Shown in pieces: positions 22,924-34,485 of a DNA stretch of 64,000 nt; the first letter of the stretch is position 1, and every line of letters begins with the position of its first letter. The notes under the pieces were generated by a model that was not told where the DNA came from, ran no database searches, and saw only the letters and a list, made by a program, of their open reading frames with translations. Both the position numbers and the translations under genes were made by a program. This DNA is from Atrina japonica (Eukaryota > Mollusca > Bivalvia > Pterioida > Pinnidae), in NCBI GenBank assembly GCA_030159075.1, contig BROG01000028.1, forward strand, positions 1,092,501 through 1,156,500, read 5' to 3'.

Positions 22924-23480
22924 CAATCTATATTAACCATATGTACATACACAGAGGAACACACAGTATATATTATTTTAAAGTTCTGGTAAACAAGTAT
23001 CTTTACAGCAGTGACATTATATAAACAGGATTTAATTATTCTTAACCAGTATTTGGATTATATATCAGCTCTTGTAGATATGGAAGGTGGTGGTCATTTA
23101 GGAAATTGTCTGATCAAATGAAAACACTGATTGATAGGTCTACAGCCTTTTAAATGTTAAGATCTTCATGTATATTTAGCCTGTTTTGACAGATCAGTAT
23201 GTTGGAGTAATTGAACAGACAAGTAGCCGACCTTGGTCAGTGTGTGGTCTTATGTCAAATGTTCCAGAGATCTCCATTGCTGCTAATTGCTACTAGTCAT
23301 TTGAGTACCCATAAAATCTTGACATTTCATTGATAACTGTACCCACGGCAAGTAGCTACTGATAATGTAGGCAAGTGGATGTGAGCAGTGAATGAAATGT
23401 GTGTTAACCTACTGGATTTTCAAATTAGATTTACATAGTAAATGTAAAAGAACCATTGGCCATAAGTAAAATAAAATAAC
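22924..23480. other. Unannotated stretch
   Basis: No gene recognised; leads into the 41-bp array. Confidence 0.3.
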
Positions 23481-23485
23481 CGCTA

Positions 23486-24850
23486 GGCCACTGTCATAGA
23501 AGTAAAAGTGCAACTATGCCACAGAGGCCACTGTCATAGAAGTAGAAGTGCTACTATGCCACAGAGGCCACTGTCATTGAAATAGAAGTGCAGCTATGCC
23601 ACAGATGGCCTCTGTCATAGAAGTAAAAGTTCCACGAGGCCACATAGGCCCCTTTCATAGTGCCACTAAGTAACAGAAGCCTCTAGCATAAGTTAAAGTA
23701 CCACTAGGCCACAAAAGCCCCTGTCATAGAAGTGAAAGTGCTATTAAGTCATAGAAGTCCCTAGCATAAGTTAAAGTACCACTAGGCCACATAGGTCCCT
23801 AGTGAAAGTAAAGTAAAATACCACTGGGCCACATAGGTCCTAGTGTAAAAAGTAAAGTACTACTAGGCCACAGAGGCCCATGGTATCAGATGTAAAAGTT
23901 CCACTAAACCACAGGGCCCCCTAATGTCATCGAATATAAAAGTACCACTAGGCCCCTGTCATCAGATGTAAAAGTACCACTATACCACAGAGCCCCTTAA
24001 CGTCATCAAATGTAAAAGTACCACTAGGCCACAGAGGCCCCTGTCATCAAATGTAAAAGTACCACTAGACCACAGAGGCCCTTGTCATCAGATGTAAAAG
24101 TACCACTAGGCCACAGAGGCCCCTGTCATCAAATGTAAAAGTACCACTAGACCACAGAGGCCCCTGTCATCAAATGTAATAGTACCACTAGACCACAGAG
24201 GCCGCTGTCATCAGATGTAAAAGTACCACTAGACCACAAAGGCCCCTGTCATCAGATGTAAAAGTACCACTAGGCCACAGAGGCCCCTGTCATCAGATGT
24301 AAAAGAACCACAGAGGGCCACAGAGGCCCCTGTCATCTGATGTAAAAGTACCACTAGACCACAAAGGCCCCTGTCATCAAATGTAAAAGTACCACTAGAC
24401 CACAGAGGCCCCTGTCATCAGATGTAAAAGTACCACTAGGCCACAGAGGCCCCTGTCATCTGATGTAAAAGTATGACTAGACCACAGAGGCCCCTGTCAT
24501 CAGATGTAAAAGTACCACTAGACCACAGAGGCCTCTAACATCATCGAATGTAAAAGTACCACTAAACCACAGAGGCCCCTGGCATCAGATGTAAATGTAC
24601 CACTAGATCACATTGGCCCCATCAAAAGTAACAGTACCACTAGGCCACAGAGGCCCCTAACATCATCGAATGTAAAAGTACCACTAAACCACAGGGCCCC
24701 CTAATGTCATCGAATAAAAAATTACCACTAGGCCCCTGTCATCAGATGTAAAAGTACCACTAGACCACAGAGGCCCCTAATGTCATCAGATGTAAAAGTA
24801 CCATTAGGCCACAGAGGCCTTTAGCGTTAGAAGTAAAGGTTGAAAAAGTT
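23486..24850 (+). repeat. 41-bp minisatellite, about 33 copies
   Basis: The unit contains CCACAGAGGCCCCTGTCATC, then A.ATGTAAAAGTACCACTAG and one more base. Copies are most regular between 24,000 and 24,550; the left part has diverged units (AGAAGTAAAAGTGC). Periodic A/G choice (TAGACC or TAGGCC) and TCAAATG/TCAGATG alternatives occur. GCCACAGAGGCC is identical to the head of SINE-B read in reverse. No stable coding frame. Confidence 0.95.
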
Positions 24851-25379
24851 GAAATATGAAGTCTAGTGCATCAGTTTGTGTGACACTAGCTATGATAAAA
24901 CCTTTTCTATATTAGTACACTGATCAAATAAAAAAGTGACACTTATAGCTGGCAATGTTTTCATATCCATGTAAGTGAAACATTCTTGATGATATGTACA
25001 AAAAACAATAGAACAAAAGTCGGATCAACTCAAGGTGAACATGTTGAACCCACAAATATGTTGTTTGTTCAGACACTTCAAACAGTCATTTGTCACAAGG
25101 CTCTTGAAGATTGCGACTCTAAGTATGACCCTGTGATAAGATCACCAGCACTTGTTAACGTGAGCACTACATCCTTGAGGTTCGTCACATGCTTACACAT
25201 ATAATGTGTTCTCTAATAACCAAAGCGGAATTAATTCTCCAAAGACAAGTGGCATATCGAGATATCTTGACACTACAAAGGAGAGATTTATCAGTTTTTT
25301 TCCCCCTGGAATTTATTAAAAGATAAAGAAAAGAATGGTCATCAGAATTAATGTGAAAGTTTGCATTTTGAATGTTGTT
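24851..25379. other. Unannotated stretch
   Basis: A 72-codon open frame (24,986-25,204) lacks any recognisable domain. Nothing else supported. Confidence 0.3.
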
Positions 25380-25592
25380 TTATGTCACACTTGACAATTT
25401 TCCAGTTTTTAGTTGTGGTAGAGAGAACCTGGTTACATTGTACCTGGAAAGATCAAGATCACTGGCCATCTCCAAGTAAACTGGCAAACTTTCTCACAAA
25501 TCAGCTCAGGTTCCAGCAGGACTCAAACCTGACCTGAGTAGAGATTAGAGACTTCAGCGTAATGGTCTAATCACTCTGCCACAGAGGCCTCT
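25380..25592 (-). mobile_element. SINE-B, reverse, near full length
   Basis: Tail TTATGTCACACTTGACAATT, then GGTTACATTGTACCTGGAAA, GGCAAACTTTCTCACAAATC, GGTTCCAGCAGGACTCAAAC (B box) and head TCACTCTGCCACAGAGGCC. The flank directly beyond the head (TCTAATGTGGAAGTAG) resembles the unit of the 41-bp array 700 bp upstream. Confidence 0.88.
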
Positions 25593-25626
25593 AATGTGGA
25601 AGTAGTTGTACTGTTGAAAAATGACT

Positions 25627-25718
25627 TTAACTTGTCAACCCCTGAAAAACATTGAACTATTCTGTAAATAAATAACTTAGACCAGTCCAGATGTGTCTTT
25701 TAGAGTGATTGAGTTGAA
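25627..25718 (+). mobile_element. M1 MITE
   Basis: TTAACTTGTCAACCCCTGAA at the left; AGAGTGATTGAGTTGAA at the right, where the TTAA edge has mutated to TTGA. Confidence 0.78.
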
Positions 25719-25969
25719 ATATACAAAGGGTATGTCTATTTTTGACATGCTGATTTTTGAATGTTATTAACAGGTGCTTGGGTTGGTTTGGTTGTAGAAC
25801 TTTCACCTTGCAAGTGAAGGGTGTCTTGTTCAAATCCAAATCAGACCTAAAATTAAGAATTTTTATCAATATTTACAATTGTATGCAATAAATAAACAAA
25901 AATGTCCAGTTGCAGTAAAAAAAAATTAGTGTGTTTTATCTTAATATCATAAACAATTATATGCACTGG

Positions 25970-26155
25970 TTTTTGTATTGTTGTTTAATGTACCACTCAA
26001 GAATCTTTCATTCATACAGAGGCGTCACTAAATGCCAGTGAAGGGCTTCAAATCTTTGGCCTATGCTTGGTACTTACGGCCATTTAACAGTGCATTTAGT
26101 GTGCTGGCACCTACTGTGACCCTCTGGTTACGAATCAAGCACTCTCCTGCGGAGC
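25970..26155 (-). mobile_element. SINE-A, reverse, head damaged
   Basis: TATTGTTGTTTAATGTACCA, CAGAGGCGTCACTAAATGCC, TTGGCCTATGCTTGGTACTT and GCTGGCACCTACTGTGACC, followed by a broken head (GAATCAAGCACTCTCCTGCG, GGAGCCACGACGGG). Confidence 0.8.
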
Positions 26156-26251
26156 CACGACGGGTCTCTATATGCACTGGAGTATTTTAGTAAATTTGAT
26201 AACTCTCCACTTAGTAGCTTACAAATAAACTTGTACATGTCTATATCATAA

Positions 26252-26621
26252 AGGGGCATTAGCTGTTATAGCGGGAGAAAAAAATGTTTTGATTTTTTTT
26301 TCTTTTACTACTTGTACTTGATGTACAATAACAAATCAGAACACTAGCAAAAAAAAAATTTACATTGCTATGTGTTTTGTGAAAATAAGGTCTACTCCAG
26401 TGTTGTACTTTATTTATATACAAATAGTGAGGATGAATTAATCAATTGGAAGTGAATAATTGCCAAAATAGGTTTCTCAAGCAATTTTCACAAAATATAC
26501 ATAGGACTTTAAGCCTTTTTTATGCCTGTGTATATCTCTTTTTTGTTATTGTATATCAATCTAAGTAGTAAAAAACAGGGAAAATAATTTAAAAAAAAAA
26601 AACAGCTACGGTAATGCCCCT
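26252..26621 (+). mobile_element. AGGGGCATTA TIR element, 370 bp
   Basis: AGGGGCATTAGCTGTTATAG at the left and CAGCTACGGTAATGCCCCT at the right are inverted. Interior GGTTTCTCAAGCAATTTTCA and TTTTATGCCTGTGTATATCT recur at 57,541-57,610. Non-coding. Confidence 0.7.
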
Positions 26622-27017
26622 CTAAAACTTTCCACCCAACTTATCACCATGTATGAAGACTTATCTATGTTTTACCGTAGAATACATCAAACTTATCTTT
26701 ATATCATTTTTTACAAGAAAAAAAAATTACGTGATACATGTGTTACTATTTTAAAAAAAAAAATTAAGAGATTTTTTATTGCACAAAACTTTTAGAATGT
26801 CCCAGTTTTTCGTTTGAGTCACTCTAATTTTTATCAGTTACCAGTTTTTTAGTGTTAGTATTTCAACTTTTTATATCTTAATCACTTTATAAATTCATCT
26901 TCTGTATCATAACCGTGATAAAAATCGTCATATCAAATTTTCATGGTCTGTTAATTTTTCACTTTTAATGTGAAATAAGCAATTGTCCAGGCTTATGTTA
27001 AAATGGATTCCAGTTAA
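26622..27017. other. Unannotated AT-rich stretch
   Basis: Poly-A and poly-T rich; no gene recognised. Confidence 0.3.
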
Positions 27018-27102
27018 TTCAACTCATTTCCCCTAGAGACACTTTTGGAATGGTCTAAGTCATTGATTTACAGCCATGGTAATTTAGGGACTGATGAGTT
27101 AA
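27018..27102 (-). mobile_element. M1 MITE, reverse
   Basis: TCAACTCATTTCCCCTAGAG, TGGTCTAAGTCATTGATTTA and GGGACTGATGAGTTAA. Confidence 0.75.
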
Positions 27103-27309
27103 AACATGATATTCAGAAACTAAACATGTCATTTTGTGAACAAACATATTAAAACCATAAAAATATCATGTTACATCACAAATGTCATATGTAATAGAGC
27201 TGTTATCTTGCCTAAAGCCTGTTTCACCTATGAATCCACAAACAAGTATTTCTTTCTTTTCTTGGTTCACAAATATTTCTTAAAATTTACAAATGGGGGA
27301 ATTTATTTT

Positions 27310-28215
27310 TTTAGGTCACCAGAATGACCTAATTGCAGTCTATTGTTGTTTCTCATCATTCTAATATGCATTGTCTCTCATCATTACATTATACATTGTT
27401 AAAAAACTGTGAAGTTTTTCAGCTCACTTGAACCATGAGATTGTCTTTTGTTTGACATCATGCTACCTGCATTGTGTGGTATGGGTCATGCCTAGTTAAC
27501 ATTTATTAAAACTTCATCTCAAAAACTTCTTGAATGGTTAATCTCCAAACTGGTTTGCAGCATCTCTTTGGTAAGGTCAACAAAATAAATTTTCATGTAC
27601 TCTGGGTCAGAATTTTTATAGATAGGTCTGAAACACAGATGATAAGTCTCCTTCAGTCTCTCTTCCACAACTGCACCTTCTCTTAAATGATAAAAAATTG
27701 TAAAATCCCCAGGGTCAGGAGTTATGTAGGTACCATAGGCCCCAAGCTGGGATATAAGTCTTTCTAACCCTCTTGTACAACTGTGCCGTTTCCCTTTATT
27801 ATACAAATTGTGAAAATCGTGACCCTGGGTCGGGAGTTTAGAGGGTAAACTCAGATGACAAGTCTCGTGTACAACTGCACTGTCTCCTTTACGATAAAAA
27901 TTGTAAAATACATGACCTTGAGTCGGGCGTTAAATAGGTAAGCCTGTCTCTAATACAGCAGCACTGTCTCCTTTATGAAAAAATTGTAAAAGTTATACAC
28001 TGGGTCCCGAGTTGTGTAGGTTGGCTGGAAACTCAGATACAAGTCTTTCTCAGTCTTTTGTTTATGTACAAATGCCCCTATTCCTTCATGATAAAAATTG
28101 TAAAAATGTTGACCCTGGATCAGGAGTTACGTAGGTAGTTAGGCCTGGAACTCGGATAATAATAGTCTATCTTGGCCCTTTGTAGAACTATGTCTTCTCC
28201 TTCATAACAGAAATC
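27310..28215. repeat. Long decayed interspersed repeat with internal duplications
   Basis: Opens with the palindromic AGGTCACCAGAATGACCT, a type of terminus I associate with abundant molluscan repeats (from memory). It then shows 4-5 diverged copies of a block of roughly 115-130 bp whose landmarks are CCCTGGGTC.GGAGTTATGTAGG, AACTCAGAT.ACAAGTCT and GATAAAAATTGTAAAA. An open frame on the minus strand (27,519-27,806) lies within it; with no recognisable domain, I treat it as repeat-derived. Confidence 0.55.
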
Positions 28216-28385
28216 TCTCTGTCACAGCAAATCTGAAACATTATAAAAAGTAACCTTACACGCTTGTAATTCATATGAAATCCAGTCAGTACCTTGGTTG
28301 TACTTCACAAAGTGTAACAGTAAGTAGATGGTTGTGTAAGTTTATGTACTCCTGAATCACTTATAACACTTTTGTTATGAAGTCG

Positions 28386-28513
28386 AAAGTTCAATTTTTA
28401 ATATTTGTGTAAGTTTTCAATTTGATATTTCTTACCGCTGTCAAAATGCAAAGTTCAATTTTTAATATTTGTGTAAGTTTTCAATTTGATATGCCTTACC
28501 ACTGTCAAAATGC
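28386..28513. repeat. Tandem duplication, 64-bp period
   Basis: AAAGTTCAATTTTTAATATT through TACC.CTGTCAAAATGCA occurs twice in direct succession with few differences, so the event is fairly recent. Confidence 0.9.
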
Positions 28514-28650
28514 ATAGTTTTTTCTGCATATGATTAGATTATTAGTCTTACAGCCCCGTTAACTCCCCCTCCCCCCCCCCATCTACACTCAGTTTGGGTG
28601 TCAATTTGGTTTTTAATTGATGATGTAACATGGTTTTTTTTTTTTTTTTA

Positions 28651-28945
28651 AATCATTCATCCTATGGGATGAGTGACTGTGAAAACCAATTTTTTATAAA
28701 TTTTTCTGGAACCACTAAGACCTAACTATTCTTTGATAATTCTGATACAGGACCTATAATCAATTATAATGGCATTATAGGATATTGAAAGCACTGTGTT
28801 AATGAGTCTACTAAGTAAGATATTATAGATTTAGAAGAAAAGTTATATGTCACCGGGAACAAGTACCCAGCCCTCTATGTAACAACTTGTCCTGGTGCCA
28901 TTTTCACTTGTCTGGGATGAGTGGATGAGTACATTTTTCTCGCTC
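28651..28945 (+). mobile_element. GGATGAG-ended interspersed repeat, copy 1
   Basis: CCTATGGGATGAGTGACTGT, TTCTGGAACCACTAAGACCT, ACAGGACCTATAATCAATTA and CATTTTCACTTGTCTGGGAT are collinear with 39,640-39,925. GGATGAG phrases near both ends. Non-coding. Confidence 0.6.
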
Positions 28946-29425
28946 TGATGTAATCTACATCATGCATATATATGAAAATAAAATGTTCTTATAAATAACA
29001 CCTGTATGTTGCACAAAATAGGAGTATGAAAAATTTCAGTGAGGTCCCATCTGAAAGCTGTTTATTACTTTCAAACTTGCATTACTCACAAACAAAGCAA
29101 CATGTTGAGGTGTAATTTATGTAAATATTTCATCTTTGCATCATCATTATGTACATTGTATTATTAGCTAAAAAAATTGGCACCTAATAATTGAGCGTAA
29201 ATTGGTGGTCATGGGGTTTAACAGTAAAACTACAATAGGTACATTATTAAGTGTCATATCTGTAATCTTCACAATTAAGCAATTTATTAGTCCCGAAGTC
29301 ACAAAATTTACCCAGGTAGCTCAGAGTCAACTTCTTTTCATGATTTTAAAGTACTGTATAACTGGTTATTTTTTCCGGTTTTTTGGGGGGGACCGAAAGC
29401 ATATTCACCTGTCTTAAAATTGCCC

Positions 29426-29501
29426 TTAACTCATCAACCCCTGAAAAACAATGGACTCTTCTGTAAATCAATGACTTAGACTAGTCCAAATGTGTCTTTA
29501 G
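29426..29501 (+). mobile_element. M1 MITE, 3' truncated
   Basis: TTAACTCATCAACCCCTGAA through GTCCAAATGTGTCTTTAG; the closing AGGGGTGAATGAGTTAA is replaced by unrelated sequence. Confidence 0.78.
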
Positions 29502-30475
29502 TATTCCTTCACCAAGTGCTTGGCATGAGAAGTGAAACATTAAAATTTTTTCCTGATTCAGAAGGCAGCAATTTTAAAAATGGACAGAAAAATCTTTCCA
29601 TTAGCTTATGACGTTTATCCAAATTGACTGGTGTGGGACCTATTCTCGGACAGTGCCTATTGTCGGACACTTCTCTTTGCACGTAAATGAACAAGATTTT
29701 TCCAGATATTTTTAATACATTGTTGGACTGTAAACATTAAATTAAACATGTTACAAAAATTACGATTAGTAATTCCAATACAACATTGTAATTGGTTAGC
29801 TTTCTATTGTACTGTCCAACACAAGCCGGGAGGGAAGTGACGTCACCAGCTTAACGTAAATACTACTGCTGTCCAACAATAGGTCCTCCTGCATCACGAT
29901 TACAGCATTCAGGTTGGGTTTTTTAAATGGACTAAATTCACTTTTTGTTTCGTATTTTCCACCAAAACTTATCAAATTATATTATATCTAAAGGTAACCT
30001 ATTGTGATACAAAATTTCAAAGTAATTCTATCAGTTGAACTGAAGATATTCGGTAAAAACCTAGATTTTTGTCATACACCAGTAGTTCAGTATTATATAT
30101 ATAAGATAAAAACTCCTGACATTGATTGTATAGAACCCAAGAACCTGATATTAATACTCTCAGTGTTGATAATTAACTCACCAGTCCTCTAATTATCAAG
30201 TCGTTAATTTGATTAGCATACAGCACAGACTGATCACTGAAATGTCAGTTTCATCTATCACTCAGGCAGTTATGATCTACCATTAGTTTCCATCAGACAC
30301 AGACATTCCATATAGGCTACTAGGTTACAACCTACACCAGAAAACCTGGTAGCAATTTATTTGCAAAATGAACAGAATAAATCCATACAAAACGTGGAAA
30401 ATATGGCATATTGTGGGCTAAAATGTTGAAAAAATATATAAGAAAAGAGTGCTAACCTTTGACAGTTGGGTAACT
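29502..30475. other. Unannotated stretch with a possible TIR element
   Basis: GTGTGGGACCTATTCTCGGACAGTG near 29,630 and GTCCAACAATAGGTCCTCC near 29,873 share inverted GGACCTATT and TTGTCGGAC/GTCCAACA phrases, suggesting a small TIR element of about 250 bp. The rest is unremarkable. Confidence 0.35.
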
Positions 30476-30624
30476 GCATGCTGGAGTTTTCCTACCTCAT
30501 AAATACTAGGAGCTGGGTCTGAAATATCGGGAATATAAATATATAATGTTTTAACTATAACAGAAAAACTTTATTTGAAACATTTGCTATAGGCTTAGTT
30601 TTGAAACTCCAAATTGTGAATTTT

Positions 30625-30627
<3 letters not shown>
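30476..30627 (+). mobile_element. TIR repeat (GGAGTTTTCCTAC family), truncated
   Basis: TGGAGTTTTCCTACCTCATA, GAGCTGGGTCTGAAATATCG, AACAGAAAAACTTTATTTGA and CTCCAAATTGTGAATTTTTG match 10.9 kb. It ends in the TA microsatellite. Confidence 0.6.

Positions 30628-30693
<66 letters not shown>
30628..30693. repeat. TA microsatellite
   Basis: Uninterrupted TA run of about 33 units separating two mobile-element fragments. Confidence 0.95.
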
Positions 30694-30695
<2 letters not shown>

Positions 30696-30854
30696 TGAAA
30701 CCTGTATATAGGGGCCACCCAAGGGACCAGAAAATATTGACCTTTTATGTGCAGGTGACCCTTATACACAGGTTTAATTTAGTTGAAGTATGCACTGGCC
30801 TTTAAAAACAGGTAATCCTTATATAGTGGTGTCGCTGTTGCAGGTTTTACTGTA
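30693..30854 (+). mobile_element. M4 MITE
   Basis: GGTGAAACCTGTATATAGGG at the left, AGGTGACCCTTATACACAGG in the middle, GTTGCAGGTTTTACTGTA at the right. The left TACAGT is replaced by the TA run. Confidence 0.65.
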
Positions 30855-31274
30855 TGTATATATTTGGAATGGCTGCTTGATTCTGCACTGCAGTTCGTTA
30901 ATGCCAAGGTCTTTAGATCTTTTCAAAAAGTCAATTACTATTAGAAAGTTCAATGTCTGATCTGGATATGTTCTGTTTGTCAAAAAACCCTTTTCCATTA
31001 AGCCAACAGGCGCATTAACATTCTTTATTGATGACAAAAGACAAAGATGATGAAGAAACTATAGAACCTTTGTGTATCATATTGTGTATGTGTGACTGCT
31101 TGTACACGCATGTGTACTCCATTTTCCATCAAATTTAGATCTTTTTCTGTCAATGTTGGGAAAATTCCATAGGAAGTTGGGAATTTTAATATGAATTTAT
31201 CTAGTGTCAAATGGGAAATATTGTTAGCACACATGTAAAACTAAGTCAGATATGAAATCTCTTTTCTGAATGCA

Positions 31275-31468
31275 CAGACTTGCCAACCTTGAAAAATTTT
31301 CATGGGAGAGATTTTTCAATCTCATGGGGAAGACTCTAAATTTGAATAAGAAATAATAGGAAAATTAAAATTTTTCATGGGGGAGATATGCATTTTTCTC
31401 GAAGAAATTATAAAACTTTAAACAGAAAATAGGGAGTCTCCCTATTTCTGGGGGAGACTTGGCAAGTA
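31275..31468. mobile_element. hAT-type MITE, 194 bp, perfect 8-bp TSD
   Basis: Left end CAGACTTGCCAACCTTG, right end GAGACTTGGCAAGTA. TGAATGCA flanks it exactly at 31267-31274 and 31469-31476, the 8-bp target duplication expected of hAT elements. Interior is largely self-complementary (CTCATGGGGAAGACTC against GGGAGTCTCCC). Non-coding. Confidence 0.85.
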
Positions 31469-31476
31469 TGAATGCA

Positions 31477-31976
31477 TTTTACCTCCAGCAATAATTCATC
31501 TGTCATAATAGTCACTATCTATACACTAAATTGGGAATATTTTCTTCATAAATTTGGGAAAAAACAGGCATTTTGCATTGGGAATGTGGCTGATAAACTA
31601 CAGAAAAAGGCCCGTATGGGAATGGGTTTTGTCATTTTCTGTAAAAACATCATACCCTGTAGTACCTAGACCCTAAACAGTTTTCAGTGTTACATATTTT
31701 ACAGGTTTTACATAAATGTTTTGCATAAGAATTTTGATAGCACCAGGTTATTTACATAATATAGATAGTTCAAGGACCCCTGCAGAGTTTTGTATGTATT
31801 TATATGGAGAAAGTTTTGATTTTATATTTTTCATATTACTGTTCAGTTATTTATGTTCTAACTTTAGTAAAAAAAAAACTACACAACAAAATATTAGAGT
31901 GAATAATAGTTTAAAATGTCTAGAAGTTCACAGGAAATTAAGATTCCAGAGACTGATTTTTACAGATTATTTCCAT
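31477..31976. other. Unannotated AT-rich stretch
   Basis: No gene or repeat recognised. Confidence 0.3.
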
Positions 31977-31977
31977 T

Positions 31978-32016
<39 letters not shown>

Positions 32017-32075
32017 GGAGAAGGAGGGAGAGAGACAGACAGACTTAAAGAGACAGATCGACAGAAAAAAAGAAA
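31977..32075. repeat. TG then AG compound microsatellite
   Basis: A TG run (to about 32,001) followed by AG and GACA units. Confidence 0.95.
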
Positions 32076-33069
32076 GACACAGAGTGTGTGTTTTCTTGTT
32101 TATGTATGGTAAATGTACCTAAAATGAGTTTGTCTATACATTCATACGAGTCTGGCCGGAATAGGATAAAATATCCAGTTTTCCCATCTATCTGTTTTAA
32201 TACCATCAATACCCCACTGTGAATCTGTGATAATATATCAGTGCTCTGGTAAATATGTACATATACATATTTACAAAGTAGTCGGCAATTGTGTAGATGT
32301 TTTAGACGTAATGATAAGAAACAGAGTGAACATTCCTGATAAATTGTATTTAAACGGATTTGTGGATAAACATGAGAAAAATACACAGGTGAGTGAAAAA
32401 ATGCAATTATTCATTTACTGCAGGTGTTAAAATAATTTGTATGTTCTTTAAGATACAGAATGTAAGGCTGGGCTATAAACAAACTCAACATCAACATAGG
32501 ATATATAGCCGACTTACTCTACAGCAAGATATTAAACCAGAGTTATAATTATATAATAAATGCAAACACTATGGCCCTGTCAGGTAAATATAAATGCATA
32601 CAATATTTGCACGAATGTCAATGTGTTCAATCATTTAATTTTTAAGCAGGTTTCGGTGCTACACCCTGGCATCCATGTCCAGAAATTGGGTGAGGTCAGG
32701 TATACCCACTTCTACTGCTGATACATCAAAAAACTTGCATGGTGTATATGTCTTGTAATTCTAAGTACATCCCATGCACCAGATGCATATATATTATTGC
32801 GTAATTTTTGCAAAAATGATCCAGTTTTGGACTTACTCTATTTTCAGTTCTATGGTCAAGAGGATTGGTCAAGGTCAGGTTAATTGGGGGGTGGGGGGGT
32901 TATAAGATGTTGCTTTGAGGTGACCTTTGTAATCTCTGATTTATCGATACTCTGTTTTTTCATCTGAATTTTACCATTTTTTTGTTTTAGTAATGATGCA
33001 TGTCTTTTTATTCATTGGGGTAATCTGCTCTCAATAATTTGTCAGTTATATGATTGCAGCCAATTTTTA
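32076..33069. other. Unannotated stretch
   Basis: No supported gene. Includes a G-run near 32,886-32,900 and overlapping 67- and 113-codon frames on opposite strands with no recognisable domain. Confidence 0.3.
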
Positions 33070-33183
33070 ATGGAGGAGCTCAGTGGGTATCGCGCTTGAC
33101 TCTTGATCGTGAGGTTGTGAGTTCGAGTGCAGCCGGTGGCAGGTTGGTTTCCTGTCCTTCAGATAGACAGTAAAAATCAAGCT
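33070..33183 (+). mobile_element. SINE-A, 5' part only
   Basis: GGAGCTCAGTGGGTATCGCG (A-box region), GTGAGTTCGAGTGCAGCCGG (B box), GGTTGGTTTCCTGTCCTTCA and GACAGTAAAAATC; the body is lost shortly after. Confidence 0.82.
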
Positions 33184-33208
33184 CTTCCCAAAAGTTAGTG
33201 TGAATTTG

Positions 33209-33295
33209 TTAACTCATTAGTCCCTGAAAAACAATGGACTCTTCTGTAAAACAATGTCCTAGACCAGTCTAAATGTGCCTTCAGAGGTGAGTTAA
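33209..33295 (+). mobile_element. M1 MITE
   Basis: TTAACTCATTAGTCCCTGAA at the left and TCAGAGGTGAGTTAA at the right. Confidence 0.78.
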
Positions 33296-33951
33296 TCTAC
33301 AAATTTTTATGTACATAATGCCAATGATATGCCGGTGAAATGAATGTGTATGTCTTTCTTGAAACTTTAAACTATTTTTCAGTATTTAAAAGAATGATGC
33401 TTAAAATAGAATTTGAAATTCATGAGTCATGGAATGACAATGTTCCCAAAAGTGCCAAAAAACTAGAAAAAATGCTTGGCTCTTCAAACTCGAAAGAAAA
33501 AAATTGTGACATATTATTTGCTTTGAATTTTCATTTACTTATTTCTGTATTTCTTTGTATGATATATAACTTAGCAATGTGAAGATGTATTTGTGATTCC
33601 ATTTTCTTCATTTTTATATCACAATAAGATAAGAAAAAGGTCATAAGGTTAAGATTACTGATAGAGAATCGGAAGACAGTTTCTCTCCAGCTATTCTACA
33701 ATTTGCATGTCCGTCTTATCAGCCCAAACAGAAATAGATGTACACAGTTTATCTATACAGACATACTTGGCATTTAAAATGTTACAGTACAAAAATATTA
33801 AAGTTGAGTTAATACAGACACTTGTGCATATCAAAACAACAAAAGGGCAAAAATTGCTGTTTCCTGATGATTCACATGTTGCTTCAAAAGGCCTTCTGGA
33901 ATAGGTACATTCTATTATCAGTCTTGTTGTTTTGTAGGCGGGGTCAAAAAC
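33296..33951. other. Unannotated stretch
   Basis: Two hydrophilic 65-80-codon frames (33,340-33,582 and 33,707-33,904) have no recognisable family and no clear splice context. Confidence 0.3.
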
Positions 33952-34042
33952 TTAACCCATTTACCCCTAAAGACACATTTGAACTGCTCTAGGTCATTGA
34001 TTTACAGAAGTGTCTATTGTTTTTCAGGGGTTGACAAGTTAA
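33952..34042 (-). mobile_element. M1 MITE, reverse
   Basis: TTAACCCATTTACCCCTAAA, GTCATTGATTTACAGAAGTG and CAGGGGTTGACAAGTTAA. Confidence 0.78.
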
Positions 34043-34109
34043 TCAAAGTGTCTAGGAAAAACACCCATCACCAATACATGTATCCTGTCTGTGTATTGTT
34101 TGTATTAAA

Positions 34110-34372
34110 GGACTTGTTTGTTTGTTTGTTTGTTTGTTTGTTTGCTTTGAATGGTGTTTTACAGCACATGCATCAATATTTCAGTTATGTACTGGCAGTC
34201 ATGTTTTAATTGTGGAGGAGAAAACCCAGTTACAATGTGCCCTGGAATAGAACACTGGCCATTCGCAAATAAACTGCCAAACTTTCTCACAAAATCAACT
34301 TAAGTCCTTGTACACTGACTATATATCAGAGACTTCATGGTTTAAATTACCCAGGCTTCTGGGCCACTGCAG
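34110..34372 (-). mobile_element. SINE-B, reverse, decayed
   Basis: Preceded by a TTTG run (34,116-34,144, the SINE tail in reverse), then GTGGAGGAGAAAACCCAGTT, ACAATGTGCCCTGGAATAGA, AACTGCCAAACTTTCTCACA and GAGACTTCATGGTTTAAATT. The head is degenerate (GGCTTCTGGGCCACTGC). Confidence 0.75.
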
Positions 34373-34485
34373 TGTTTAAATGAAGCTTGCTAGTGAGTTA
34401 TTTATAGACTAAGATTTTTTTTCAGATTACAGGTACCTCTCTTTATACTTGAGCCATTAGTGTCCCTTTAACAAGGTTAGAGAGT

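Noticed and set aside
23486..24850. CRISPR-like regular repeats (also the 77-bp and 52/58-bp arrays)
   Set aside because: Units are contiguous with no unique spacers, and the genome is eukaryotic. These are minisatellites.
27519..27806. 95-codon minus-strand frame
   Set aside because: It lies within a decayed interspersed repeat; no domain recognised and the same region is duplicated nearby without an open frame.
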